DNA from: an uncultured Williamsia sp. | GTDB taxonomy: Bacteria; Actinomycetota; Actinomycetes; Mycobacteriales; Mycobacteriaceae | Direction: 5' to 3' | DNA length: 64,000 nucleotides | Assembly (NCBI RefSeq): GCF_947494875.1 | Contig: NZ_CANLWM010000010.1 | Span: 1-64,000, forward strand | Shown: in pieces, positions 17,637 through 26,793 of the stretch | How the letters are laid out: every line of letters starts with the position of its first letter | Numbering within the stretch: the stretch's first letter is position 1 | Notes under the pieces: generated by a model | Database searches by the model: none | The model's input: the letters and a program-made list of their open reading frames with translations, nothing else | Told to the model about the DNA's origin: nothing | Program-made: the position numbers and the translations under genes

Positions 17637-19064
17637 TCACGGTACCTGTGCGCCAACGTGTTCCGGGCACCGCACCGGCGCGGGGACCCGCGCGTACGAC
17701 GTGAGCTCGGCCACCAGGCTGCGGTGCAGGGCGGCGATCGACCTCCGCGCGACGGGGTTGTCCGGGACGTGCGACAGCAGGCGCAGACCGTCGTCGTTGC
17801 GGTTGATCCAGAGGTTGGCGTTGCGTGTGCGGCCCACGCCGGGCATCACCCGTCCGGCGACGATCTCGGGCGCGTTCGGGTCGGCCAGTCGCCGGAAGTC
17901 GAGATAGGACACCATCTGCGGGCTCGAAGCGTCGGGGACGAAGTCCCCGGACGCGGCGAGCACCGCGAGGACCCCGTGTACCGGTCGGTCGATGTGGTCG
18001 CGGGCGTGACGGAGCTGCTGGGCGGCCGCGCGGACCAGGTCGTCGGGGTCTCCCGCGTCCGCGTCGAGGGCGATCGGCGCGAAGGTGCACATCCACCCCT
18101 GCGTGCCGGGGAGAGCCGGGTCGCGGGTCGAGAGCACCGTCGAGGTGAAGTAGCGACGTTCGCCGGTGACGTGCCACTGGGCTCGGGCGAGCGTGGCGAA
18201 CAGTGCGGCGCTGAGTGACCCGCCTGCGGCGCGTGCGCGGCTCTCGCAGGCCGCAGCGGTCGCGGCGTCGACGAGGGGCTCATCGATGGCGACCGCCGGG
18301 GCCGGGTCGGGACCGTCGAGACCGATGTCGAGCGCGGTGCGGGGGACGGTGCGGCCGTTCTCGGCGAGCACGGTGCGCCAGTGCCGCACCAGGGGGTCGT
18401 CTGCCGTGACGGCCGCTGCGCGGCGTACCTCGTCGGCGACGTGCGCGAGATGGCTGCCCGCGGGTCGCAACTCGGGTTCGGTGCCGGTCACGTGGGCCCG
18501 GAACCGGACCACGATCTCCTGCAGCGCCTCGATTGCGGCGGATCCGTCGGTGTGTGAGTGGTCGAACGTCACGTGCAGGGCGAACGACGACCCCGCGTCG
18601 ACGGCGCCGACGCTCCAGCCCGGGATGCGGTCGTGGGTGGCGTCGCGGTCGATCCGGTGGTGCAGCACGTCCACCAGCGCCTCGTGGTCGCGCGGAGCCG
18701 ATTCCCTGCGGGTGGTCAGGGTGATGGCCTCGGCCGGGGTCAGATACCGGGTGAGGGCACCGTCGTCGCCGACGACGAACCGACTGCGCAGCTCGTCGTG
18801 TGCGCGGGCGAAGTCGGTGAGAGCTCGTGCCATGGCCTCGGCGTCGAGCGGCAGGGACACCTCGGTGGTGACGGTCACGACCGCGCGGTGCGATCCGCCC
18901 GCCAGCCGCCGGGCGTGTGCCGCGCGGAGATGGTCCTGCTGCAGGAACGACGGACCCACGTCACTGACGACCCCCGCCGCGTACGTGGCGTCCTCGTCGG
19001 CGGGTGTCCACCAGACGAGCTCACCGAGCGCGGGTCGCCAGTCGGTGAGCGCGCCGGCGATCAC
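17637..19064 (-). CDS. PapA-type acyltransferase, B-type of triplet 2
   Basis: A 475-residue condensation-like acyltransferase with motif HSHTDG (His169, Asp173). It shares all B-type marks with 8706-10253: PSFLQQDHL, QGWMCTFAPIALD, PQMVSYLDFRR and RNANLWINRNDDG. The frame is open as far as 19352, but GTG at 19064 is preferred. VIAGALTDWRP then matches the paralogue start (MIDRLAHWIPA), and the longer version would run into the upstream A-type gene, which stops at 19081. It is the second gene of the A-B-C-GT1 operon. Confidence 0.83.
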   Translation of the reverse strand: MIAGALTDWRPALGELVWWTPADEDATYAAGVVSDVGPSFLQQDHLRAAHARRLAGGSHRAVVTVTTEVSLPLDAEAMARALTDFARAHDELRSRFVVGDDGALTRYLTPAEAITLTTRRESAPRDHEALVDVLHHRIDRDATHDRIPGWSVGAVDAGSSFALHVTFDHSHTDGSAAIEALQEIVVRFRAHVTGTEPELRPAGSHLAHVADEVRRAAAVTADDPLVRHWRTVLAENGRTVPRTALDIGLDGPDPAPAVAIDEPLVDAATAAACESRARAAGGSLSAALFATLARAQWHVTGERRYFTSTVLSTRDPALPGTQGWMCTFAPIALDADAGDPDDLVRAAAQQLRHARDHIDRPVHGVLAVLAASGDFVPDASSPQMVSYLDFRRLADPNAPEIVAGRVMPGVGRTRNANLWINRNDDGLRLLSHVPDNPVARRSIAALHRSLVAELTSYARVPAPVRCPEHVGAQVP

Positions 19065-19080
19065 GTCGGCTGCGCCTGGG

Positions 19081-20589
19081 TCACGCGGCGCCCGTCGATC
19101 CCGGCTCACCCGCGCCGACGGTCCGCTGCGGCGCGGCGAAGGTCGTGTCGCCGCGCTCGACCACCTCGAGCAGCACCTGCTCGAAGGCCCGCAGGAAGCG
19201 GTGCACCCGCGTCCCGCCCGGGTGGGTGCTGGGGAACCGTGCGGACAGGTTCGTGCCGGTGTTGATGCGGTTGATCCAGAAGTAGACCTCGTCCGACGAC
19301 CGCGTGGCGCTGCGCAGAACCCGGGCGTCCATCGAGTCCCACGCGTCGGCACCCTCGGCGCCGCGCAGGTCGATGTAGGAGACGACGAACTGGGGCGGTG
19401 TGCGGTGTCCGATCAGCTCGGCGATCGGATGGAACGGCACGGTGCCGAGTTCCTTGTGCTCCCGCGACGACTCGGCGACGGCACCGATGGCCTCGCCGAA
19501 GGTGCCGGCGGCGCCGGGTCGCAGGTGCATCGGCACCAGCCCGACGAACCACCCCGCGGCCTCACCCCACTGGAGCTCGGTGCGGGTGTGGACCGGGCTG
19601 ATGAACCGCAGGTCGGAGCATCCGGTGACCCGCTGATTGGCGATGCAGAGCGCCGTGTGGATGCCGGCCTGCATGTTGGCCCCGAGGGCCTTGCAGGCGC
19701 GGTTGAACCGGTCGGTCTGCTCCGGGTCGAGCAGCCATCGGGACAGGCTCGACTGGTACGGCGGCGGCGTGTCCTCCGCGGGGGCGTCGACGACCTCGGC
19801 GTCGGGCGCGACGGGGAACGCCGGCATCGGGTCGGGCTGGCTCGCGCACGACGTGTCGGAGCGGGGCGAGAGGAACTGGGCCCAGCGGGCGACCTCGGCC
19901 GTCTCGCGGCCCAGACGCGACCCGTGGTCGCGCTCGGCGTGCGAGAAGTCGAGGTAGCTGCCGAACACCCCGAGCGAGTCGTCCTGCCCGGTCAGCGCGG
20001 CCTCGTAGAGACGCGTGAGCTCCTTGATCGCGAAGACCTGGGTGTAGGCGTCCATGACGGTGTGGTCGGCGCCGAAGACCAGGAGGAACGAGTCGGAGTC
20101 GTCGGTGGGCTCGACCGTGACGACCAGGCAGTGCGGCCACCGCAGCGGGTTGATCCGGGTGTTGAAGATGTGGTCGATGCGCAGGTAGACGCGCGTGCTG
20201 CTGGACGGTTCGGCGTCACGTCGGGCGATCACCTCGACCTTGTCCGCGGCGATGATGCGGCGGGTGAACTCGTCCTCCAGCGCGGGCTCGCCCTCCGCGA
20301 CGTGCTGTGTGTGCTCGAGCGCCGAGCGGAAGGCCTCGTGGCGGGCGTACCAGCGACGGAGCGTGGTGGCCATCGCGTCCCGGTCGAGTCGGTGGCCGAT
20401 GCGGAACGCCGTGCCGATCCACTCGCTGTGCCAGTCGTCGCCGACCTCGACGGCGCGGCGCGCGTGCTCGAGATGGGCGTAGGACAGGCGCCGGTCGTCG
20501 ACGGTCCAGTCGTGCTCGTCGGCGGTGGGAGTCCACTCCGTGACCACCCCGGCAGGAAGGGGGTAGTCGGCGAGTTCGGTGTATTCCAT
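19081..20589 (-). CDS. PapA-type acyltransferase, A-type of triplet 2
   Basis: A 502-residue condensation-like acyltransferase with motif HTVMDA (His176, Asp180). A-type marks are MEYTELADYPL, NPLRWPHCLVVTVE, FVVSYIDLRG and SSDEVYFWINR. ATG at 20589 has AGGAG eight bases upstream and matches the paralogue at 10250-11758 in both start and length. It is the first gene of the minus-strand operon A-B-C-GT1 (and perhaps GT2), behind an unusually AT-rich 281-bp leader. Confidence 0.86.
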   Translation of the reverse strand: MEYTELADYPLPAGVVTEWTPTADEHDWTVDDRRLSYAHLEHARRAVEVGDDWHSEWIGTAFRIGHRLDRDAMATTLRRWYARHEAFRSALEHTQHVAEGEPALEDEFTRRIIAADKVEVIARRDAEPSSSTRVYLRIDHIFNTRINPLRWPHCLVVTVEPTDDSDSFLLVFGADHTVMDAYTQVFAIKELTRLYEAALTGQDDSLGVFGSYLDFSHAERDHGSRLGRETAEVARWAQFLSPRSDTSCASQPDPMPAFPVAPDAEVVDAPAEDTPPPYQSSLSRWLLDPEQTDRFNRACKALGANMQAGIHTALCIANQRVTGCSDLRFISPVHTRTELQWGEAAGWFVGLVPMHLRPGAAGTFGEAIGAVAESSREHKELGTVPFHPIAELIGHRTPPQFVVSYIDLRGAEGADAWDSMDARVLRSATRSSDEVYFWINRINTGTNLSARFPSTHPGGTRVHRFLRAFEQVLLEVVERGDTTFAAPQRTVGAGEPGSTGAA

Positions 20590-20870
20590 CGACGATCTCC
20601 TCAGGACTCGGGACAACCGGGTGGAGCTGGAGGGGAGTGTGCAGACCCGCGAGCGGCATTGCCGGCGGTCGGGCGAGTGGTGCCCGGGTATGCAAACGGT
20701 AACGCCTTCGACACATTTTTTCGCGTCGGAGACAATGTTTAGCAGGTCAAACTCTTGCTACACAACACGTTCCGGATATCTCGCATCGCCATGCGCTGCG
20801 CATTTGTGGAATGTCACGACCCGAGATCCACTCGCGACGAAAACGGGATTCGCGGTGCTGGGAATCGGCC
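20590..20870 (-). promoter_or_regulatory. AT-rich leader and candidate promoter of the triplet 2 operon
   Basis: This stretch is clearly richer in A and T than the genes around it and contains no gene. On the minus strand TTGTGT (20765-20760), an 18-bp spacer and TAAACA (20741-20736) form a plausible promoter reading into the A-type acyltransferase about 150 bases downstream. The mycolyltransferase gene ends at the other side (20871). No clear operator or terminator hairpin was found. Confidence 0.4.
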
Positions 20871-21917
20871 TTATCGGGCGATACCGAGTCCGCGCGCCAC
20901 CGTCGGCCAACTGCGGTGCAGCTGGTCCTGCCAGTACGGCCACGAATGAGAGCCGCGCGGCTCGAAGTCGAAGGTGGCGGGGATCCGGCGTGCGGCCAGC
21001 GTGTCGGCGAGGCGGTGCGTGCAGAAGTTCGCGCCGGCCTCGATGCCACCGCCCACGATCAGCCGGTCGGCGGGGTTGGTGTTGCCGGGGTAGTTCGGCG
21101 CCTCGTAGGGCCCCGGCAGTCCGCTGCCGACCGACACGTACACGGTGGTGCCCCGCAGGCCCTCGGCGTGGAGCAGGACGTCGTGGGCGGCCCACGCCGG
21201 GTCGGACGGCGGGCCCCACATGTTGTCGGCGTTGCCGCCGAACGCGGCCACGATCGCCCGTGGCACCGATTGCGACGCGAGGTCCGCGGTCGAGTAACAC
21301 CCGCTGAACGACGAGACCGAGCGGAAGAAGCCGGGCTTGCGCGCGGCGAGCATCAGCGCGGACCCGGCGCCCATCGAGAGGCCGCCGATGCCCCGGATCC
21401 CGTTGCCGGAGAACCGCTCCTCGAGCAGGGGCGGGAGTTCCTTGGTCAGGAACGTCTCCCACTTGTAGCGGCCGAGCTTGGGGTCGTCGCGGTACCAGTC
21501 GGTGTAGAAGCTGCCGTTGCCGGCGAGCGGCAGCGCGACCGTCACGTTCTTGTCGCGGAAGAAGGTCGCCGCATCGGTCTTGCGCAGCCACATGCTGTTG
21601 GTCGGGTCCTCCTCGCCGAGGCCGCTGAGCATCGTCAGCGTGGGGCGGGGGCCGCGATCGACGGCGGGCACGAGCACCTGCACCTTGATCGTCTTCGCCA
21701 TCGACGGGGCGTAGACGTACACGCCGTACTGGGTCGGCCCCTCGGACTCGACGCGCTCGATGGTGGGCACCGAGGGAGTGGCGTTGGCCACACCGAGCGC
21801 GGGGGCGGCACCGATCAACGCGGTCGCGACGGCGGTGAGTGTGACGAGTCTGCGAACCGGTGTGGTGAACGAGCGGTGAATTCCACGGGAAGCACGGAAT
21901 CCGACTGTGAAGGGCAT
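20871..21917 (-). CDS. Secreted mycolyltransferase, antigen 85 family, inside the island
   Basis: A 348-residue exported mycolyltransferase with signal peptide (basic start, hydrophobic residues about 24-44, ALGVANA site). It has the canonical nucleophile elbow GLSMGAGS (Ser181), the family motif NMWGPPSDPAW, and the catalytic His (about 324) in SHSWPYWQDQLHRSWP. The start is ATG at 21917 with AAGGA six bases upstream. Unlike the copy at 980-2032, its active site is typical of the family. Its place between two glycosyltransferase/acyltransferase operons suggests it mycoloylates the island's product, or that the product is anchored like trehalose mycolates; that is inference. Confidence 0.92.
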   Translation of the reverse strand: MPFTVGFRASRGIHRSFTTPVRRLVTLTAVATALIGAAPALGVANATPSVPTIERVESEGPTQYGVYVYAPSMAKTIKVQVLVPAVDRGPRPTLTMLSGLGEEDPTNSMWLRKTDAATFFRDKNVTVALPLAGNGSFYTDWYRDDPKLGRYKWETFLTKELPPLLEERFSGNGIRGIGGLSMGAGSALMLAARKPGFFRSVSSFSGCYSTADLASQSVPRAIVAAFGGNADNMWGPPSDPAWAAHDVLLHAEGLRGTTVYVSVGSGLPGPYEAPNYPGNTNPADRLIVGGGIEAGANFCTHRLADTLAARRIPATFDFEPRGSHSWPYWQDQLHRSWPTVARGLGIAR

Positions 21918-21990
21918 TGATGTCCTTGTCGTGGGAGGTCGGGCCACAGTTTCGCACACGCCTGTGAAATCGGCGACAGGACCGAACAAT

Positions 21991-23283
21991 TCACAATCGT
22001 GACCCCGCGGTTCCGTCCGTGATGTCCGCTGCGCGTCCGACGGAATCACGCACATCGATCATTTCAGCGGCAAATGACCGTGCGGAATTCGTGCAGGTGT
22101 CCGTCAGCGCGGTCGCGAGGGCGGCACGCAACCGCGGTGCGTCGCCGAGCGCGCGGACGGGCAGCGTCGCTCCTAGACCGCGCTCGGCGACGATGCGCCC
22201 CCACAGCGGTTGATCGGCGCTGAACGATGCGATGATCATCGGTGTCCCCGCGCGCAGACAGGCCGCGGTGGTGCCGGCGCCGCCGTGGTGGATCGCGACG
22301 ACGCAGCGGGGCAACACCCGGCGATGGTCGACCGCGTCGGTCACGCGGACCTCGACGGCGGGGCCGGCCGCGGCGACGGCGTCGCGCGCCGCGGGGCCGT
22401 TCGGACCGGCACACAGCAGGACTCGTCGCCCGTGGGGCGCGATCGCGTCGAGCAGATGTCCGTACGACGCCACCGGGTCCCGCAGCGGCATGCTGCCGAA
22501 CCCGACGTAGACCGGTGGGTCGCCGTCGTCGATCCAATCGTCGATCTCGGTCGCTCCGACACGGGCCTCCGGGGTGTCGTCGACGAGATCGACGAACCCG
22601 ACGAGCGGCCTCAGATCGCCCCATTCGTCGGCGAGCTCGCCGACGAGGCCCGGCTCGTAGGCCTGGATCTCGGGGAGCCCGGCAGCGGCCAGCCGGCCGC
22701 CGAGGGGACCGTCCGCCGGGCGCATGCCGAGTCGTCCGCGCAACGCGTCGTCGGCCCCGCGCGCCGAGGACCGCCAGTAAAACCGGTCGACGGCCCACCA
22801 CATGGCCCCGGTGAGACGTCCCGGGGGGATCGCCTGCAGGGGACCCAGCGGCACACGCATCGCGCGGTTCGGCCGGATGGGGCAGAAGTGGACCGGGGTG
22901 AAGCGGGCCCCGTGGTGCTCGGCGACGGTGGCGCCGCGTTCCTGGCCGAGCGGTCCGGTCACGACGACGTCGGCGCCGTCGGCCATCTCGAGCAGCCGGT
23001 CGTCCATGGTCGCCGCCCCGAACTCGGCGACCTCGCGGATGGCCCGTGATCGGGTCCGCGGGTCGCGGGACCTCAGATCCCGGGCGACCACCGGCGAGGC
23101 GAGCAGGTCTGCGGTGTCCGGCGCGAACTCCCGGGCATCGACACCACACGATCGCGCCAGCGGCAGCAGGTTCACCGGGACGCCGACGACCACGTCGTGG
23201 TCCCGGCGTCGCAGCTCACGCGCCAGCGCGAGAAGGGGTTGGACGTCGCCGCGGCTGCCGTTCGCCGCGACGGTGACCTTCAC
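21991..23283 (-). CDS. GT1-family glycosyltransferase, MGT/UGT type (copy 2)
   Basis: A 430-residue GT-B enzyme with ANGSRGDVQPLLALA at the N-terminus and donor-site motif HHGGAGTTAACLRAGTPM followed by ADQPLWG. It resembles the other GT1 (15019-16275) along its whole length, including GPLGQER and the NLLPLARSCGVD region. The start is GTG at 23283; the open frame continues to 23523 but overlaps the upstream acyltransferase. It is the last gene of the operon DrrA-DrrB-acyltransferase-GT1 and lies 73 bp upstream of the mycolyltransferase gene on the same strand. Confidence 0.9.
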   Translation of the reverse strand: MKVTVAANGSRGDVQPLLALARELRRRDHDVVVGVPVNLLPLARSCGVDAREFAPDTADLLASPVVARDLRSRDPRTRSRAIREVAEFGAATMDDRLLEMADGADVVVTGPLGQERGATVAEHHGARFTPVHFCPIRPNRAMRVPLGPLQAIPPGRLTGAMWWAVDRFYWRSSARGADDALRGRLGMRPADGPLGGRLAAAGLPEIQAYEPGLVGELADEWGDLRPLVGFVDLVDDTPEARVGATEIDDWIDDGDPPVYVGFGSMPLRDPVASYGHLLDAIAPHGRRVLLCAGPNGPAARDAVAAAGPAVEVRVTDAVDHRRVLPRCVVAIHHGGAGTTAACLRAGTPMIIASFSADQPLWGRIVAERGLGATLPVRALGDAPRLRAALATALTDTCTNSARSFAAEMIDVRDSVGRAADITDGTAGSRL

Positions 23284-23314
23284 CGTCCCACCCGCCACGA
23301 CGACGGGTGCCGGC

Positions 23315-24649
23315 TCACCACGGCCGGCCCTCGAGGTCGCGACGACGCAGTTCGGCGAGCACCGCCGCGTCGAGGCGGTCGGGACCGAGCCCGTCGGGAT
23401 CGAGGCCGACCACCGACAGCGTGGTGGTGCCGGCGGCGTCGTTGACCCACGCCGCGAGGCCACCGCGCAGAGACCGCAGACGGGCGGTGGTGATCGACTG
23501 CGTCGTCGAGCGCGTGACCACACCGTTCGCGCGAGCGGGGTCGCCGAGACCCGCGACCGTCGGGTCGACCCGTCCCAGGCTCGACGCGAGCGCCAACGGT
23601 GTCGTGGCGCCGCGGCTCAGCGCGGCGACCGCGCGGTCGCCGAGGGCCTGCATGACGGGCTGCAGCCGGACGAAGGTGGTGGGCCGACTCGTGCGGGCGG
23701 TGTAGACCTCCTTCGCCAGCCGCCGGATGGTGGCCAGGTCGCCGTCGAGCGCTGCGGCGGCGGGGACGTCCAGCGACAGGCCGACCGTCGCGTTGGCGCG
23801 GACGTCGTCGGGTTCCCGGGTCGACATCGGCACCGAGACCCGCACGATGTCGTCCCGGTCGGCCCGGCCGGCCGCGACCACGAGGCCGACGACCACGGCG
23901 ATGAACAGGGCGTTCGACGATCCGCCGCCCTGTGCGGCGACCCGGTCCCAGTCGTCGGTGTCGACGCTGACGACCGAGAACGGTGCGAGGGTGGGTCCGC
24001 GCTCGGGCGCCTCCGCAGGCAACGCGCGCGACGACGCAGCGGTCACGGCGCCGGTGGCGGCAGGGGCGGATCCGCCGGAGACCCGGTCACGCACGATCGC
24101 CGCGGCCGACCCGGCGATCGTCACCGAGCGGCCCAGCGCCTCCCGCGCCTGGTCGACGGGTGAGGGAGTGGCGGCCGTGAAGGAGTGGTCGTCGTCGGTG
24201 AGCGCCTCGGTGAACGCGGTCACCGCCGCGGCCCCGTCCCCGACGGCGTGCGACAGGCAGACCGACACCAGTGCACCGGCCCCCGCGATCGGTGCGGCGC
24301 GCACCTCCCAGACCGGGCCCCGCGTCAGGTCGAACGGTCTCGCCGCCGCGGCGTCGATCCACCCGACGACCTCGCCGGCCGGGATCGGCGACGCGTCGAC
24401 GTGCACCCCGCCGGTCGCGGCGCCGCCGGGCACCCAGTGGTCGCGCACGAGCGGGACCCGACTGCGCCGCAGCAGCCGGGCGAGGCGTCCCCGTGTGAGG
24501 CGCTCGGCGAAGCGGTCGAGTTCGTCGGGGGAGGGCAGTTCCCGCAGCCGCCAGACCATCTGGTTGACCACGGGGACACCGAGCGCGGCGTCCATCCGGA
24601 TGAACAGGTCGTCGTCGACGGTGGTGCGCAGCACGCGTGTCACTGCCAT
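23315..24649 (-). CDS. WS/DGAT-like acyltransferase (HxxxDG family)
   Basis: A 444-residue protein with motif HAVGDG (His134, Asp138), the downstream ANATVGLSLDVP segment and a C-terminal LAAWVNDAAGTTTLSV stretch, as in wax ester synthase/diacylglycerol acyltransferase-like proteins. These esterify alcohols or glycerides with acyl-CoA; here a sugar or lipid hydroxyl is more likely, by context. The start is ATG at 24649 with GAGAGGGG upstream. It lies between the DrrB2 permease gene (42 bp away) and a GT1 gene in one operon. It is related to the three tandem genes at 26794-30835. Confidence 0.8.
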   Translation of the reverse strand: MAVTRVLRTTVDDDLFIRMDAALGVPVVNQMVWRLRELPSPDELDRFAERLTRGRLARLLRRSRVPLVRDHWVPGGAATGGVHVDASPIPAGEVVGWIDAAAARPFDLTRGPVWEVRAAPIAGAGALVSVCLSHAVGDGAAAVTAFTEALTDDDHSFTAATPSPVDQAREALGRSVTIAGSAAAIVRDRVSGGSAPAATGAVTAASSRALPAEAPERGPTLAPFSVVSVDTDDWDRVAAQGGGSSNALFIAVVVGLVVAAGRADRDDIVRVSVPMSTREPDDVRANATVGLSLDVPAAAALDGDLATIRRLAKEVYTARTSRPTTFVRLQPVMQALGDRAVAALSRGATTPLALASSLGRVDPTVAGLGDPARANGVVTRSTTQSITTARLRSLRGGLAAWVNDAAGTTTLSVVGLDPDGLGPDRLDAAVLAELRRRDLEGRPW

Positions 24650-24691
24650 CGACCCCTCTCGCTCGTCACCTGGCGCCGCCGACGGGGCGGC

Positions 24692-25519
24692 TCACAACCT
24701 TCTCAGGTAGATCCTCACAGTCGCGGGCGCCAGCACCGCGATCAGCACCACCGAGCCGAGCAGCGACCACCCGAGGTGCTCGTCGACCCGACCGTGCGCC
24801 GCGAGCAGGCGGACCGCCGAGATCAGTTGTGACAGCGGGTTGATCTCGGTGACCGTCTGCATCCACGACGGCATGGTGTCCGGCGGCACGAAGGCGTTCG
24901 ACATGAAGCCCAGCACCGTGAGGATGAGTGCCGAGAACCCCTGCACGGCTGACGCTTTCGACAGCAGCACACCCATCAGGGCGAACAACCAGCTCAGCGC
25001 GAAGGCGGAGAAGATCACCAGCACGATCGCCGCCAGGGTGCCCGGGACGCTGCCCGGCCGGTAGCCCATCACCAGGCCGACGGTGAGCGTCAGGCAGGCG
25101 GCGATGAGGTAGCGGAGGTTGGCCGCGACCAGCGACCCCGACAGCGGGGCGATACGGGCGATCGGCAGCGACACGAACCGGTCGAAGACGCCCTTGTCCA
25201 TGTCCTCGCGCAGCTGGATCCCGACGACGACGGTGGAGGTGGTGACCACGTTGACGAGCACGCCGGGGATGAGGATCGGTAGGTAATCGCTGACGCCCCC
25301 GGCGATCACGCCGCCGAAGATGCTCGCGAACATCACCGTGAAGACCACCGGCACGATCGTCACGTCGACGAGCAACTGCGGGTTGTGCTTGAACTTCAAC
25401 AGCCCCCGGCGGGCCATCGTCATCGTGTCGCGGACCGCCTTGGTGAGCGTGATGCGATCGACGACCTCCGCCATCGGGATGTCGACGAACGCCGGTGTCC
25501 TGGTCTCGGCGGTGCTCAT
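24692..25519 (-). CDS. ABC-2 type exporter permease, DrrB type (pair 2)
   Basis: A 275-residue six-helix permease with the ABC-2 loop REDMDKGVFDRFVSLPIAR, nearly the same as in the other permease (13154-13972). ATG at 25519 overlaps the stop of the ATPase gene by 4 nt. The two DrrB proteins share long stretches such as VVFTVMF, YLPIL and GVL, so the exporter pair was duplicated. Expected role: moving the acylated glycolipid or its precursor across the inner membrane. Confidence 0.92.
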   Translation of the reverse strand: MSTAETRTPAFVDIPMAEVVDRITLTKAVRDTMTMARRGLLKFKHNPQLLVDVTIVPVVFTVMFASIFGGVIAGGVSDYLPILIPGVLVNVVTTSTVVVGIQLREDMDKGVFDRFVSLPIARIAPLSGSLVAANLRYLIAACLTLTVGLVMGYRPGSVPGTLAAIVLVIFSAFALSWLFALMGVLLSKASAVQGFSALILTVLGFMSNAFVPPDTMPSWMQTVTEINPLSQLISAVRLLAAHGRVDEHLGWSLLGSVVLIAVLAPATVRIYLRRL

Positions 25520-26604
25520 GCCGGCCTCGACTCGTCGGTGAGGGCGAGGAACACGTCGTCGAGAGACGGTGTGTGGACAGCGAACTCGCCGACCCCGACC
25601 CGCTCGGCGGCCAGCGCGGCGATCACCTCGGCGGCTCGTGCGGAGTGCGGCACCGGTCCGCTGAGCGAGCCGGTGCGGGTGTCGACGTCGATCGGTGCGT
25701 GGAGCAGGGCCCGCATCGTCGACGCCGCGTGCTCGGTCTGGCGGGGGTCGAGCAGACGGATCGTCAGCGAGAAGTCGCCGACCGACCGCTTGAGGGTCTC
25801 CGGGGTGCCCCGGCCCACGACGCGGCCGTGGTCGATGACGACGAGCTGGTCGGCGAGCGCATCGGCCTCGTCGAGGTACTGCGTGGTGAGCACCACCGTG
25901 GTGCCCGAGTCGACGACGGATCGGACGATGTCCCACAGCTGGGTCCGGGTCCGGGGATCCAGGCCGGTGGTCGGCTCGTCCAGGAACAGCAGCGCCGGAC
26001 GACGGATCATGCTGGCGGCCAGGTCGAGTCGCCGGCGCATACCGCCCGAGTAGGACCGGATGGCGCGGTCGCCGGCCTCGGTGAGACCGAACTGGTCGAC
26101 GAGTTCGCTCGCGCGGCTCCGCGCGGCACGGCCCCGCAGGCCGAGCAGGCGGCCGAAGATCTCGAGGTTCTCGCGCCCGGTGAGGTCCTCGTCCACCGAG
26201 GCGTACTGGCCGGTGAGCGCGATGATGCTGCGGACCGCGGTGGCGTCGGCGACGACGTCGCGACCGAGCACCGTGACCCGGCCGGACGTGGGTCGCAGCA
26301 GCGTCGCCAGCATCCGCACGGTTGTGGTCTTGCCGGCGCCGTTCGGGCCGAGGAGCCCGCAGACCGTGCCCGCGGGCACGGTGAAGTCGACGTCGTCGAC
26401 GACACGTCGGCCGTCGAACTCCCGGGTCAACCCGGACACCTCGACGGCCGCGGTCGTGGAGCGGCGGGCCCGGGGAGTGGCCGGGATCGACCCGAGGGGC
26501 GGTGCCCACGGCGCGACGGCGACGCCGTCGTCGGCCGGGTCGGGCCGCGCGTGTCGTCCGACCCGAGGCGCGCTCAGGACGGCCTTGTTCGAGGTCAAGG
26601 TCAT
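25516..26604 (-). CDS. ABC exporter ATP-binding protein, DrrA type (pair 2)
   Basis: A 362-residue ATPase with an unusual roughly 50-residue basic/Pro-rich N-terminal extension before the ABC domain. Walker A is GPNGAGKTT (about residue 86), then LTGQYASVDE, signature SGGMRRRLDLA, Walker B LLFLDEPTTGLD and the DrrA-type C-terminus SLDDVFLALTD. ATG at 26604 has GGGGGGA eight bases upstream. It leads the minus-strand operon DrrA-DrrB-acyltransferase-GT1 and is divergent from the acyltransferase genes starting at 26794. Confidence 0.92.
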   Translation of the reverse strand: MTLTSNKAVLSAPRVGRHARPDPADDGVAVAPWAPPLGSIPATPRARRSTTAAVEVSGLTREFDGRRVVDDVDFTVPAGTVCGLLGPNGAGKTTTVRMLATLLRPTSGRVTVLGRDVVADATAVRSIIALTGQYASVDEDLTGRENLEIFGRLLGLRGRAARSRASELVDQFGLTEAGDRAIRSYSGGMRRRLDLAASMIRRPALLFLDEPTTGLDPRTRTQLWDIVRSVVDSGTTVVLTTQYLDEADALADQLVVIDHGRVVGRGTPETLKRSVGDFSLTIRLLDPRQTEHAASTMRALLHAPIDVDTRTGSLSGPVPHSARAAEVIAALAAERVGVGEFAVHTPSLDDVFLALTDESRPA

Positions 26605-26780
26605 CGGTGGTCCCCCCAGGGCCTGTGGTGTGACGCGATCAGGCTAGCGGCACGGGTCCCGGAACGTGGCGCCGCGTCGCCGTTCGTCGTCCGCCGATCT
26701 CCTCGGCGCAGGTCCGCGACGCGGAAAGGACTGTGGCGGGCGTCATGTCCGCTCGCTCGGCGGTCTCGTCGAGCCACCAC

Positions 26781-26786
26781 TATCGT
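26781..26786 (+). promoter_or_regulatory. -10 box positioned for a leaderless transcript
   Basis: TATCGT ends seven bases before the ATG at 26794, so transcription would start at or next to the A of the start codon. There is no Shine-Dalgarno sequence, which fits leaderless translation, common in mycobacteria and relatives. Confidence 0.5.
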
Positions 26787-26793
26787 CCAGACG

